Assembly: GCA_026645935.1 (NCBI GenBank)
Contig: JAPKMP010000005.1
Span: 1 to 64,000, forward strand
Direction: 5' to 3'
Length of the DNA: 64,000 nt
Source: Candidatus Villigracilaceae bacterium
GTDB lineage: Bacteria; Chloroflexota; Anaerolineae; Anaerolineales; Villigracilaceae
Positions 40,272 to 49,405 of this stretch are shown one piece after another. The position numbers were made by a program, and so were the translations under genes. The notes under the pieces are model-generated. The model was not told the origin of the DNA. It worked only from the letters and a program-made list of their open reading frames with translations, and did not search any database. Every line of letters begins with the position of its first letter. Position 1 is the first letter of the stretch.

Positions 40272-40301
40272 ACTGTGCGGTCAAGTCATTTTGAAGATCG
40301 G

Positions 40302-43103
40302 TTAAACGACCACACTCACCAGCCTGCCCTTCGCTACAATGACTTTTCGCGGCTCCTTCCCTTCCAGATATTTTTGAACACCCTCCGAAGCCAGCGCTGC
40401 GGACTTGATCTCCTCATCGCTCGCATCAGACGCGACCGTGATTCGGTCCCGCACCTTGCCGTTGACCTGGACGGGGATCTCGATCGTATCCTCCTTTGCG
40501 GCGGACTCATCCACATTGGGCCACTTCTGCTGATGGATCGAATACGGCTTGCCCAGATGATTCGTCCACAGTTCTTCAGTGATGTGCGGCGCAACCGGAG
40601 CCATCATTTTCAGATAATATTCCTTCGCCTCCTCCCACTCCGGCGTTCCGGCCGCGCCTGCCTCGCGCGCCTTGTACATTTCGTTCGACAGTTCCATCAA
40701 CGATGAGATGACCGTGTTGAACTCAAAATTCTCGAAGTCATGCGTCACGCGTTTCAGGGTCTGGTGAACCTTTCGGCGTAGATTCTTTTTCGCCTGGTCA
40801 GAGGCAGCCCCGGCTGAGTCTGACGCGCCATATGGGTCCGTGAACAGGGTCCACACGCGGCGCATCCAGCGCGCGATCCCCTCGATGCCGTTCGAATCCC
40901 ACGGCGCGCCTTGCTGCCAGCGGGCGAAGAACATCAAGTACGCGCGCACCGTGTCTGCGCCATAGCGCTGAACCAACACATCCGGCGCGACCACATTGCC
41001 GCGGCTCTTGGACATTTTGCGGTTGTCCTCCGCCAGCACCATGCCCTGGTTGCGCAATTGCATCACAGGCTCATTCCCTTCGGTGATGCCCAAGTCGCGC
41101 AACGCCTTGTGGAAGAAGCGGAAATATAACAGGTGCATGTTGGCGTGCTCGCTCCCACCCGTGTATGTGTCAACCGGCATCCAGTAGTTATATTCAGCCT
41201 CGTCGAACGGCGCCTGGTCGTTGTGTGGGCTCAGGTAGCGCATGTGGTACCACGACGAGCACATGAACGTATCCATCGTATCCGTTTCGCGCACTGCATA
41301 TTCACCGCACACGGGACAGGTGGCGTCCTTCCATGTCGGATGGAACTTCAACGGCGATTCGCCCGTAGGTTTCCACTCGTCGATATCATTGGGCAACAGC
41401 ACGGGCAGTTGATCGTCGGGCACGGGATTCCATCCGTGCGTTTCGCAATGCACCATTGGAATCGGCGCGCCCCAAAATCGCTGGCGCGAGATCAACCAGT
41501 CGCGGTAACGATAATTCACATCGCGTTTGCCGATCCCTTTTTGTTCCAGCCATTCGGTCACCGCTTTGATGGCGGGATTCTTCATACCTTTGTCGTTCGT
41601 GGCGGGCGTGCCGTCGAACGGTCCGCTGTTGATCATCACACCTTCGTGCTCGTGTGCGGCTTCCTGCGTGTCGCCGTTCAATTCAACGCCCTCGAGTTGA
41701 ATCACAGGCACTATTTTCAACCCAAACTTGCGCGCAAATTCAAAGTCGCGCTGGTCGTGCGCGGGAACAGCCATGATCGCGCCGGTGCCGTAGGACATCA
41801 ACACATAATCCGCCACCCAAATCGGGATGCGCTCGTTGTTGACCGGATTGATGGCATAGCCGCCTGTGAAGACGCCGGTCTTTTCTTTATCTTTCGCTTC
41901 GCGCTGGATGTCGGTTTGCTTCTCCGCCTGAGCCTTATACTCGCTGACGGATTGTTGATTCTCCGGCGTGGTGACCCTATCCACCAGCGGGTGCTCGGGC
42001 GACATGACCATGAAGGTCGCGCCCCACAGGGTATCCGGCCGCGTGGTGAAGATCTCGATGGGGTCGCCCGCCTCTGTCTTGAAGATGACCGAGGCGCCTT
42101 CACTGCGGCCGATCCAGTTCGTCTGCGAGACCTTGATGAACTCGGGCCAGTCGATGCCGTCGAAGCGCAGTAATTCATCGGCGTATTTCGTGGCTTTGAA
42201 GAACCACTGCTCCAATTCCTTCTTAATCACAGGTGTTCCGCAACGTTCACAAACCCGTTCATCACCTTTGACCTGTTCGCGCGCCAGGGTCGTATTGTCC
42301 TTCGGGCACCAATCCACCGTGGCTTTCTTGCGGTATGCCAGGCCGTGTTTGTACAACTGGATGAAGAACCATTCGGTCCACCTGTAATACTCAGGGTCGG
42401 ACGAGACCGCCTCGCGTTCCCAATCGAACATCGCGCCCATCGTTCGCATTTGTTTGCGCATCCGTTCGATATTTGCGTACGTCCACTTCTTCGGGTGGAT
42501 GTTTTGTTTGATCGCCGCGTTTTCCGCATTCAGACCGAACGCATCAAAGCCCATTGGGAACAGCACGTTATATCCCTGCATCCGCTTGAAGCGCGCGCGC
42601 GCGTCGGGCGGGGTCATCGAAAACCAGTGACCGATGTGCAGGTCGCCGCTGGGATAAGGCAGCATGGTCAGCGCGTAATGCTTGGGCTTGCTCTCATCCA
42701 TAACCGAGCGATACAGTTTGTCCGCCTCCCATTTCGCCTGCCAGTTCGGCTCATATACGCCGGGGTTGAAGGAAATATCCTTCACCTGTTTCTGCCCTTT
42801 TGCCGGTTTCTCCACAGGCATGATCGCTTTCGGCTTTTCAGTCACGGGCATGATGGCTCCGCCCGGCGCAGGGATGATCGCCTTGGGGGATGATATCGCC
42901 TCTTTCTTAACCTTTGGCGGACTTATCTTCCTGACCGTCTTCTTCGCTGTTGCTTTCATCGCTTTCTTCACAGCAGATTTTTTCGCAACGACCTTGGTCG
43001 CGTTCTTGACGGTGGCTTTTTTGACGGCAACGGGTTTCTTTTTTGTAACCGCTGCCTTTCTTACAGTTTTCTTTGTGGTAGTTTTTTTCTTTGGAGTAGC
43101 CAT
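40302..43103 (-). CDS. leuS: Leucyl-tRNA synthetase with Lys/Ala-rich N-terminal extension
   Basis: HIGH-type 'MLPYPSGDLHIGHWFS', KMSKS 'MSKSRGNVVAPD', 'DTMDTFMCSSWYHMRYLSP'; first ~110 aa are PKKKTTTKKTVRKAAVTKKKPVAVKKATVKNATKVVAKK... Confidence 0.96.
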   Translation of the reverse strand: MATPKKKTTTKKTVRKAAVTKKKPVAVKKATVKNATKVVAKKSAVKKAMKATAKKTVRKISPPKVKKEAISSPKAIIPAPGGAIMPVTEKPKAIMPVEKPAKGQKQVKDISFNPGVYEPNWQAKWEADKLYRSVMDESKPKHYALTMLPYPSGDLHIGHWFSMTPPDARARFKRMQGYNVLFPMGFDAFGLNAENAAIKQNIHPKKWTYANIERMRKQMRTMGAMFDWEREAVSSDPEYYRWTEWFFIQLYKHGLAYRKKATVDWCPKDNTTLAREQVKGDERVCERCGTPVIKKELEQWFFKATKYADELLRFDGIDWPEFIKVSQTNWIGRSEGASVIFKTEAGDPIEIFTTRPDTLWGATFMVMSPEHPLVDRVTTPENQQSVSEYKAQAEKQTDIQREAKDKEKTGVFTGGYAINPVNNERIPIWVADYVLMSYGTGAIMAVPAHDQRDFEFARKFGLKIVPVIQLEGVELNGDTQEAAHEHEGVMINSGPFDGTPATNDKGMKNPAIKAVTEWLEQKGIGKRDVNYRYRDWLISRQRFWGAPIPMVHCETHGWNPVPDDQLPVLLPNDIDEWKPTGESPLKFHPTWKDATCPVCGEYAVRETDTMDTFMCSSWYHMRYLSPHNDQAPFDEAEYNYWMPVDTYTGGSEHANMHLLYFRFFHKALRDLGITEGNEPVMQLRNQGMVLAEDNRKMSKSRGNVVAPDVLVQRYGADTVRAYLMFFARWQQGAPWDSNGIEGIARWMRRVWTLFTDPYGASDSAGAASDQAKKNLRRKVHQTLKRVTHDFENFEFNTVISSLMELSNEMYKAREAGAAGTPEWEEAKEYYLKMMAPVAPHITEELWTNHLGKPYSIHQQKWPNVDESAAKEDTIEIPVQVNGKVRDRITVASDASDEEIKSAALASEGVQKYLEGKEPRKVIVAKGRLVSVVV

Positions 43104-43187
43104 TCTTACCTCATAAGTATTTCGTAAAGCGGGTTTCTAACCCGCCATATGGTTATTATTGAAAATTTGTCAGGCCGCAAGCCTGAT

Positions 43188-43283
43188 CTACAATACACAC
43201 GTGCAAAGAAGCCCCGCAAGCTTGCTCTGAGCCCAGCCGAAGAGAAGTGGACCCTGCTTCCAGAAATTTCGTTGGATTTTCAT
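43188..43283 (-). CDS. Candidate small ORF (31 aa, Leu-rich) between the T-box and leuS
   Basis: GAAAGGAGGCACGC-ATG; MKIQRNFWKQGPLLFGWAQSKLAGLLCTCVL*; strong Shine-Dalgarno; below the ORF-track length cutoff. Confidence 0.4.
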   Translation of the reverse strand: MKIQRNFWKQGPLLFGWAQSKLAGLLCTCVL

Positions 43284-43359
43284 GCGTGCCTCCTTTCAGG
43301 ATCGGACGACGGACTGTGAACTTTTGCCAACCGAAGGTTCTGCCGGAATCCATCGTCTA

Positions 43360-43680
43360 AAAATAAAAATGCCTTCATCCACATCAGGGACGAAGGCATT
43401 GCTCCGCGGTACCACCCGAATTCGGTTGAAGATTGAATGCCACAAGTTGCAGGTTTTCACCTCGAACATTGGACCTTCCAACTTTCAAACGCTCTCTGAC
43501 GCTATAACGGGCGGACCCGTGGATGACTACTTCGGTTCACCATCCAAGTCCCTCAGTAAGAGGAACAGGCGAGTTCGGTCTTGTTGTCTGGCACTCCCGT
43601 TCGGTGCCGTTGAAGGGCTCTCACCTCGCTCTCCCTTCTCGCTGACGGAATGACCTACTACTCCTGCCGTGACTTTTTTC
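43360..43680 (-). ncRNA. T-box leader of leuS
   Basis: Minus-strand GGGTGGTACCGCGG (43404-43417) followed by terminator AATGCCTTC...GAAGGCATTTTTATTTTT; upstream 'CCGTTATAGCG' and candidate specifier GAA-CTC-GCC (Leu). Confidence 0.9.
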
Positions 43681-43731
43681 GGCGCTTAAGAGCGCCTATT
43701 ACGTAGCGAACGTTCTCTAACGTCCGCTGTG

Positions 43732-43804
43732 TGGACCCAGGGGGATTCGAACCCCCGGCCTTCTCAATGCCATTGAGACGCGCTCCCAACTGCGCTATGG
43801 GCCC
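43732..43804 (-). tRNA. tRNA-Ala(GGC)
   Basis: GGGCCCATAGCGCAGTTGGGAGCGCGTCTCAATGGCATTGAGAAGGCCGGGGGTTCGAATCCCCCTGGGTCCA; anticodon loop ATGGCAT. Confidence 0.93.
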
Positions 43805-43871
43805 AGGACGATTTTCGATTGTAGATTTACGATTTTCAATCGGCAATCGAAAATCTGAAATCGTAAATCAG

Positions 43872-43944
43872 TGGACCTGAGGGGATTCGAACCCCTGACC
43901 TTCTCAGTGCGATTGAGGCGCGCTCCCAACTGCGCTACAGGCCC
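43872..43944 (-). tRNA. tRNA-Ala(CGC)
   Basis: GGGCCTGTAGCGCAGTTGGGAGCGCGCCTCAATCGCACTGAGAAGGTCAGGGGTTCGAATCCCCTCAGGTCCA; anticodon loop ATCGCAC. Confidence 0.92.
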
Positions 43945-44016
43945 ATCTTCAAAGCGAAGGGTATTCTACCTGAGGGGTTGGGGAATGTCAATAAAATCGG
44001 GCGGCGCTTCCCTCCC

Positions 44017-44754
44017 TCATAATAAATTCTGTTGTACAAGGAAATTACGTCCAAGATCAGTTGTTGTATAACAGGAATTCCCATTCTCCCTGCTGTTACC
44101 GGCAATAAACTTCCTATCGACCAGATGCCTAAGGTAGACATCGACAACATTGGGATCCATTTTCAGTATTTTTGCCAGTTTATGATAGTTGCAATCTTCT
44201 GTATTCGAGGTCGAGATGAGTTTAAGTATTGTTCCAACTTTATCGGGCGTCGATTTGGCACGCGCAGAGGTCGTTGCTGCAACCTGACGGATGGCGGAAG
44301 CAATCTCTCGATTCATTCTTTTCTTTGATTTATTACCCATCCGGGGTCTTTTCTTTAATTTTCCGCGGATCATCAGGTTATCGATGAGGGCTTTCGGAAA
44401 GTCGCGCGTGTTAATATCAAGCCCCTGGAAGAACGAGAGCGGAGTGGGTAAACTGCCTGCAAGTTGACCCGAATGGCATAACGGAATGACAGGGATGCGT
44501 TTGATCCATGCGCCGCCGGTTTCGAAATTCACCCAGGGCCTGTTCACAGAAGACGGGCTGCACAACACAAGCAGGATCTTCGCCTTCGAGAGCGCCTGGT
44601 CCACGTTGTTAAGCCAGATATCCCCCGCTGTGATGTTGCGGATGTCGCTGCTCACGAACACCTTGATCCTGCCCCCGAATATCTTTTGTATCCATTCCTT
44701 CAAGACCAGAGCAATTAGCCCTTCGCTTGCAATATGGGATAGAAAAAGGTTCAT
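44017..44754 (-). CDS. TIR-domain protein with C-terminal winged-helix-like region
   Basis: 'FLSHIASEGLIALVLKEWIQKIFGGRIKVFVSSDIRNITAGDIWLNNVDQALSKAKILLVLCSPSSVNRPWVNFETGGAW' (TIR, candidate catalytic Glu in NFETG); C-term 'KLAKILKMDPNVVDVYLRHLVDRKFIAG'. Confidence 0.8.
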   Translation of the reverse strand: MNLFLSHIASEGLIALVLKEWIQKIFGGRIKVFVSSDIRNITAGDIWLNNVDQALSKAKILLVLCSPSSVNRPWVNFETGGAWIKRIPVIPLCHSGQLAGSLPTPLSFFQGLDINTRDFPKALIDNLMIRGKLKKRPRMGNKSKKRMNREIASAIRQVAATTSARAKSTPDKVGTILKLISTSNTEDCNYHKLAKILKMDPNVVDVYLRHLVDRKFIAGNSRENGNSCYTTTDLGRNFLVQQNLL

Positions 44755-45039
44755 GCCGGCTCCTTGATTGAAAACGGACGGGTCCGGGTCGGATGAACAG
44801 CCACGTCCATGGCTGCCTGCATCGGGGAACCAATGCCACCATGTTTATGATTTTAGCTTTCTTAGTTGTATTTCATCCTCTGCCGGACATCAAGTCAACC
44901 ACCATCATCATAATGAATCGGCTGGGGTATTCCATCCGGTAATTTGTCATGTTAATTCCATGAGGATGGCGAACATGATAATAAAAAAACGACTGCTGCC
45001 CGAGGGAGTCGTTCGTGGTCGAAATTCCAACAATCTGGT

Positions 45040-46293
45040 TTATGCCGCAGGTAGCAGTATTTTAAAGGTCGAACCTCTCCCCTTCCCCTCCGACTCCGCC
45101 CAGATCGTCCCACCCTGCGCTTCGATGATTCCCTTTGCGATGGTCAACCCGATTCCCAGCCCGCCATACTGGCGCGTGTTTGGCGGTTCGATCTGATAGA
45201 ACTCTTCGAACACCTTTTGAAGTTTATCCACCGGGATGCCGATGCCGCGGTCCTGCACCCAGATCATGACTTCTTTGCCCTGCTCCACAGCGCCGAGTGT
45301 GATCTCGCTTTTTTCTGGCGAGAAGCGGATGGCGTTGTTTAGCAAATTCACAATGGCAAGGGTGGTCTTTTCGGGGTCCACATTTACGGGGATGGGTTCC
45401 TCTCGAAACGCCAGGACAAGCGAAAGGTCCCGCCGAGCCGCGGAGTATTTGATCTCATCCAGCGCAAAATTCAAAACATCCTGCACGGGAATTTTTATTT
45501 TTTTCAAAACCATCTCATCCGATTGCAGGAGGGTGAGGTTGCTCATTTCATCGAGAAGTGCGCGCATCTGGGTTGCGGCGGCAAGCACCTGCCCGGCGTG
45601 ATCCATGGATTCGCCCTTTGAACTATCCTGAAGAAAACTGGCATAGCCGATGATGATCCCCAGCGGTGTGCGGAGTTCATGAGATGCGAGCGAAAGGAAA
45701 TTGCTCTTGATCTCGTTCGTGACGCGAACCTTTTCGAGCGCCTGATGCCGGGCGCGGAAGAGGCGGGCGTTGTTGATCGCGATCGCGGCATGCGCGGCAA
45801 TGACGGATAATACTGTGGCGTCGCCCTCCTTGAAATTACCGTCCCGTTTATTGACCGCCTCCAACACGCCCATGGTTTGATCCTTGATCGGCATCGGCAC
45901 GCCCAGCAGGGACCGGGTCTTGAATTTGATATGTTCGGAGACAAGGGAATAATGGCGCGGATCCTGCTCCACATTGTTCAGGATGAGCGGCTGGTTGGTG
46001 CGGAAAATGGTGCCCGCCAGGCTGTTATCGATGGGGACGGGAATCTCCGCGAGCTTTGCGGGGTCCGAACCGGTGGCGGCGGCAAAGAACAGGCGCGGAT
46101 TTTTTTCATCGTAAAGCAGGATGGAGGCGGCCTCGCAATTCAGCGTCTCGGTCGCAGTGGCTGTGATCAGTTGAAGCAGTTCATCCAGGTCGAGCGTGGA
46201 ATTCAATTGGACGCTTAAATCAACAAGGCGCAGGAGAAGTTTCTCCTTGCCCTCGAGATGTTTCAACGCGCCCGTGGTCGCTAAGGATGGCAT
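45040..46293 (-). CDS. GAF-domain sensor histidine kinase
   Basis: H-box 'FLSLASHELRTPLGIIIGYASFLQ', N-box 'LLNNAIRFSPEKSEI', 'VQDRGIGIPVDKLQKVFEEFYQIEPPNTRQYGGLGIGLTIAKGIIEAQGG'. Confidence 0.95.
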   Translation of the reverse strand: MPSLATTGALKHLEGKEKLLLRLVDLSVQLNSTLDLDELLQLITATATETLNCEAASILLYDEKNPRLFFAAATGSDPAKLAEIPVPIDNSLAGTIFRTNQPLILNNVEQDPRHYSLVSEHIKFKTRSLLGVPMPIKDQTMGVLEAVNKRDGNFKEGDATVLSVIAAHAAIAINNARLFRARHQALEKVRVTNEIKSNFLSLASHELRTPLGIIIGYASFLQDSSKGESMDHAGQVLAAATQMRALLDEMSNLTLLQSDEMVLKKIKIPVQDVLNFALDEIKYSAARRDLSLVLAFREEPIPVNVDPEKTTLAIVNLLNNAIRFSPEKSEITLGAVEQGKEVMIWVQDRGIGIPVDKLQKVFEEFYQIEPPNTRQYGGLGIGLTIAKGIIEAQGGTIWAESEGKGRGSTFKILLPAA

Positions 46294-46346
46294 GGATACA
46301 GTGTACAGTTTTTTAAAGCGGATTTCAAGTCAAATAACTGTCGGAT

Positions 46347-46622
46347 TCACTTGCGGCGGCGATGACCGTGGATATTGACCGGTCTGGGCGCCATTCGCCT
46401 CCCGGCGAAGTGGGGATACGCCCGGTGTTGAATTCTGCGCCCCACCCTGACGAACCACGAGCCGACCGCCGCCAGCCAGGAACGCTGTTTCTTCTTCGCC
46501 TTTTCCGTGCGTTGTTTCGCCGCGAGAGACAGAATATAGTCCGGGTCGAATTCAACGGTCAACTCGGGGAAGTTTTCAAAATCCTCCCGGCCTACCTGAA
46601 AATCGAAGGGATTTGTGTTCAT
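46347..46622 (-). CDS. Hypothetical protein
   Basis: MNTNPFDFQVGREDFENFPELTVEFDPDYILSLAAKQR...; short basic C-terminus. Confidence 0.4.
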   Translation of the reverse strand: MNTNPFDFQVGREDFENFPELTVEFDPDYILSLAAKQRTEKAKKKQRSWLAAVGSWFVRVGRRIQHRAYPHFAGRRMAPRPVNIHGHRRRK

Positions 46623-46735
46623 ACCACTCTCTTTCTTCGAATGAAACAAACAACCATCATCAATATCATAGCAAAGAAAGCGGGTCATCACATTAATCGG
46701 ATGATACGCTCCTCCTGGTCCGCTCCCGCTGAGGA

Positions 46736-47236
46736 TCAGAAATACTCCACGACGCGGCCGTCTTTGTCCAACATTGCGATCGCACCTGTGGAATGATCAT
46801 ACACCGCGCTGACCTTCGTGCCGGGCGGGAATCTCGATTCGTCCAAATTCCTCGACCTCACTTCGGTGCTCGCGCGGATGGTTTCGCCATCGTGATCCAC
46901 TTCGAGGTCAAAACGATAGATCGGTATCGTGTTGTGTTTCGATCCTTCCGCACCCATATAGGCGATCTTTGCAATACAGGCAACGACCTTTTTCCCCTGC
47001 GAAGCCGCCAGTCTTTTCAATCGTTTGCTCATGATGGACGCGCCAAACAAGCCGCCAAATGCCACGAACGTCAGACCGCAAATGGGAAGCATGGACGCTG
47101 TCGCCGCCAGGGTGATCAGACCTTCATCGAGCTTATCCACAAAAAATGTGCTGAACGATATAATGAATACCAGAACCATCAACAGGGCAAATGCGGCCCA
47201 GCCGACGGCGCGCAGAATGGTGGGGATTTTGCTCAT
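46736..47236 (-). CDS. Hypothetical membrane protein (DUF3592-like layout)
   Basis: Two TM segments followed by a beta-rich domain 'YRFDLEVDHDGETIRASTEVRSRNLDESRFPPGTKVSAVYDHSTGAIAML'. Confidence 0.65.
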   Translation of the reverse strand: MSKIPTILRAVGWAAFALLMVLVFIISFSTFFVDKLDEGLITLAATASMLPICGLTFVAFGGLFGASIMSKRLKRLAASQGKKVVACIAKIAYMGAEGSKHNTIPIYRFDLEVDHDGETIRASTEVRSRNLDESRFPPGTKVSAVYDHSTGAIAMLDKDGRVVEYF

Positions 47237-47321
47237 CAGGATTCTCCTTTTTGAATTATACAAAACCTCTCCAAATTAAATATCAGACTTACGCGCCAGG
47301 CATCCCACATATACTGAATCA

Positions 47322-47357
47322 AAAGTCCCTGGCAGAGGAATCTCTGCCAGGGACTTT
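47322..47357 (-). terminator. Terminator of the 5'-nucleotidase gene
   Basis: AAAGTCCCTGGCAGAG-gaat-CTCTGCCAGGGACTTT. Confidence 0.8.
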
Positions 47358-47368
47358 AACAAACTGTA

Positions 47369-49075
47369 TTACGGAAGCTTGGTAATGCGATTCTGCGGTC
47401 CGGGGGCGACAGGTGAATTCGCCTCAAGATATGCTACAAACGCATCCAGATCGATCATGCCGGTCAACAGGTCGGTTCCGGCGGTCAATGCGGTGAAGCC
47501 GTCACCGCCGCCTGCGAGGAAGTTGTTGACCGTCACACGGTAGCTGGCAGCGGGGTCCACCGGCACGTCATTGATCTTGAGGTCGGTTACCTTGCTGCCC
47601 ACTAGCGCGGACGTGGTCCACGTGTAGGTCAGGCTGTAGGATATCTGCAGCATTCTTCCGGTCCCGTCTGAGCCGGCCGTTGCCTGCTGTTCCAGCACAG
47701 CCTTGAGCTGCTCACCGGTCAATGTCAACGTCACCAGGCTGTTGCTGAACGGTTGGACGGCAAAGGCTTCGCCGTAGGTGACCTGACCGGCTAATTCACT
47801 GCCGCTGATCTGAGCATAAAGTAGGTCAGTGCGAATGCCGCCGGGGTTTGTCATGGCGATCACAGCTTCGCCAAAGCCGACATCTTTTGTGGCGGCAAGC
47901 TGCGCATCGGCGATCACATCACCCAACGCGGACTCATCCATGTTGCCGCCACGTTTGATGTCCGCAGTGATCGAACCGACCACGCGGTTTGCCAGCGGTG
48001 CAGATGCTGTGCGATATTGATCGAGCAGCGCCTTCATGGTCGGGTCTGGTACTGCGCCAAGATACGGTACCTCCACAGGGATGTTGTTCGCGGTCCGGCC
48101 GATCACCTGTCCATTCGTGCCGGCAATGGTGAGGTCGATGTCGGTCAGGTAGCGACCGTTGTAGGCTGCGCCTGTCACGAGCATCGGGTCGTAGTTCTTC
48201 TTGACCTTGACCTGACAGTTATATGCATTGTGCGTATGCCCGGTGATCACGGCATCCACTTCGGGGTCGATCTGCATGATCACATTGGTAAAGAACGGGT
48301 CCGCATAATTGCAGGCATTATGGCTGGACGCCGCACCTGCACCATTATGCAGAATGACGACAATGGCTTTGAGCCCTTCCGTATCCTTGAGATACTTGAC
48401 GTAGTGGTTGATAGTGTCCACTTCCGCCTCGAACATCAAACCTTCCACAGCTGAAGCCACAACAATGGTCGGCGTGGATTCGAGGGCAACGCCGATGAAG
48501 CCGATCTTCGCTCCATCCACTTCCATTACGCTGGTCGCTGCGAAAAGGGTCTGCCCGGTATCCAGGCGGAAGACATTGCTTGCCAGATACTCGAACGATG
48601 CGCCGGGAAATTCCGGCACCCCGGGGAAGCACCCATCGGTTGGATGACAGCCACCAGACTGCATGCGGAGCAATTCCTGCCAGCCTTCATCGAACTCATG
48701 GTTGCCTGTGTTACTGAGATCGAAGCCCATCAGGTTGAATGCCATGATCGTTGGCTCATCATGGAACAGGGCGGAGAGCAGCGGGGTGGCGCCGATCATG
48801 TCACCCGCAGAGATCTTGATGGTGTTGGGATTGGTCGCTTCGGCAGCTTGCACGAACTTGGTAAGATATTCCGCGCCGCCTCGGTAGTACCATTTTGTCT
48901 TATCTTCCGTGTTGCTCGGTTTCGTCAACGCCGGATCGAGCGCGCCATGGAAATCATTGAGAGCCAGAATCTGTACCTCGACAGAAGGCGGTTTCCCTGC
49001 GGCTGTCACAGGCACCAATGTCACGGCTGAGATCAGCGCAAGGACGGTAAAAACGAAAAACATTCTATTTTTCAT
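47369..49075 (-). CDS. Secreted bifunctional metallophosphatase/5'-nucleotidase
   Basis: Signal peptide; 'VQILALNDFHGAL', 'GDMIGATPLLSALF', 'GNHEFDEG', 'VITGHTHNAYN', C-term 'VTVNNFLAGGGDGFTAL'. Confidence 0.93.
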   Translation of the reverse strand: MKNRMFFVFTVLALISAVTLVPVTAAGKPPSVEVQILALNDFHGALDPALTKPSNTEDKTKWYYRGGAEYLTKFVQAAEATNPNTIKISAGDMIGATPLLSALFHDEPTIMAFNLMGFDLSNTGNHEFDEGWQELLRMQSGGCHPTDGCFPGVPEFPGASFEYLASNVFRLDTGQTLFAATSVMEVDGAKIGFIGVALESTPTIVVASAVEGLMFEAEVDTINHYVKYLKDTEGLKAIVVILHNGAGAASSHNACNYADPFFTNVIMQIDPEVDAVITGHTHNAYNCQVKVKKNYDPMLVTGAAYNGRYLTDIDLTIAGTNGQVIGRTANNIPVEVPYLGAVPDPTMKALLDQYRTASAPLANRVVGSITADIKRGGNMDESALGDVIADAQLAATKDVGFGEAVIAMTNPGGIRTDLLYAQISGSELAGQVTYGEAFAVQPFSNSLVTLTLTGEQLKAVLEQQATAGSDGTGRMLQISYSLTYTWTTSALVGSKVTDLKINDVPVDPAASYRVTVNNFLAGGGDGFTALTAGTDLLTGMIDLDAFVAYLEANSPVAPGPQNRITKLP

Positions 49076-49318
49076 ATTGATTCTCCACAAAGAAAAAATT
49101 AACCGGCCGCAAAGGCCGGTTTCGCTACTGGCTCCCTGATAACCCATGAGCGTCCAAATTAAGTTATCAGATCATAGCCGCCTGAACTCATATATACAGG
49201 TGGTGAAGATAATTTATCCCTGCGCACCTCCCCGAAGAAACGCCATGGATCACACCTCCTGCATCATCATAGCAAAAAGAGATGACAAATACAACAAGAA
49301 GGCTGTTTCGTTTTTGAC

Positions 49319-49347
49319 TTGACCCTTCCCTTGGAACGTTCTACAAT
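49319..49347 (+). promoter_or_regulatory. Sigma-70-like promoter of glyA-gcvT
   Basis: TTGACC-N17-TACAAT about 60 nt upstream of the ATG. Confidence 0.6.
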
Positions 49348-49405
49348 TTGACGGCACGCATCCCAACTAATCCGGAACCTGTTTCCGTTTTCAAGGAGAT
49401 TTCTC

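Noticed and set aside
41133-42173. 346-aa plus-strand ORF
   Set aside because: Antisense to leuS; reverse-frame artefact of high GC content.
49150-49405. Possible glycine riboswitch upstream of glyA-gcvT
   Set aside because: No tandem glycine aptamer consensus found; only a simple promoter is visible.
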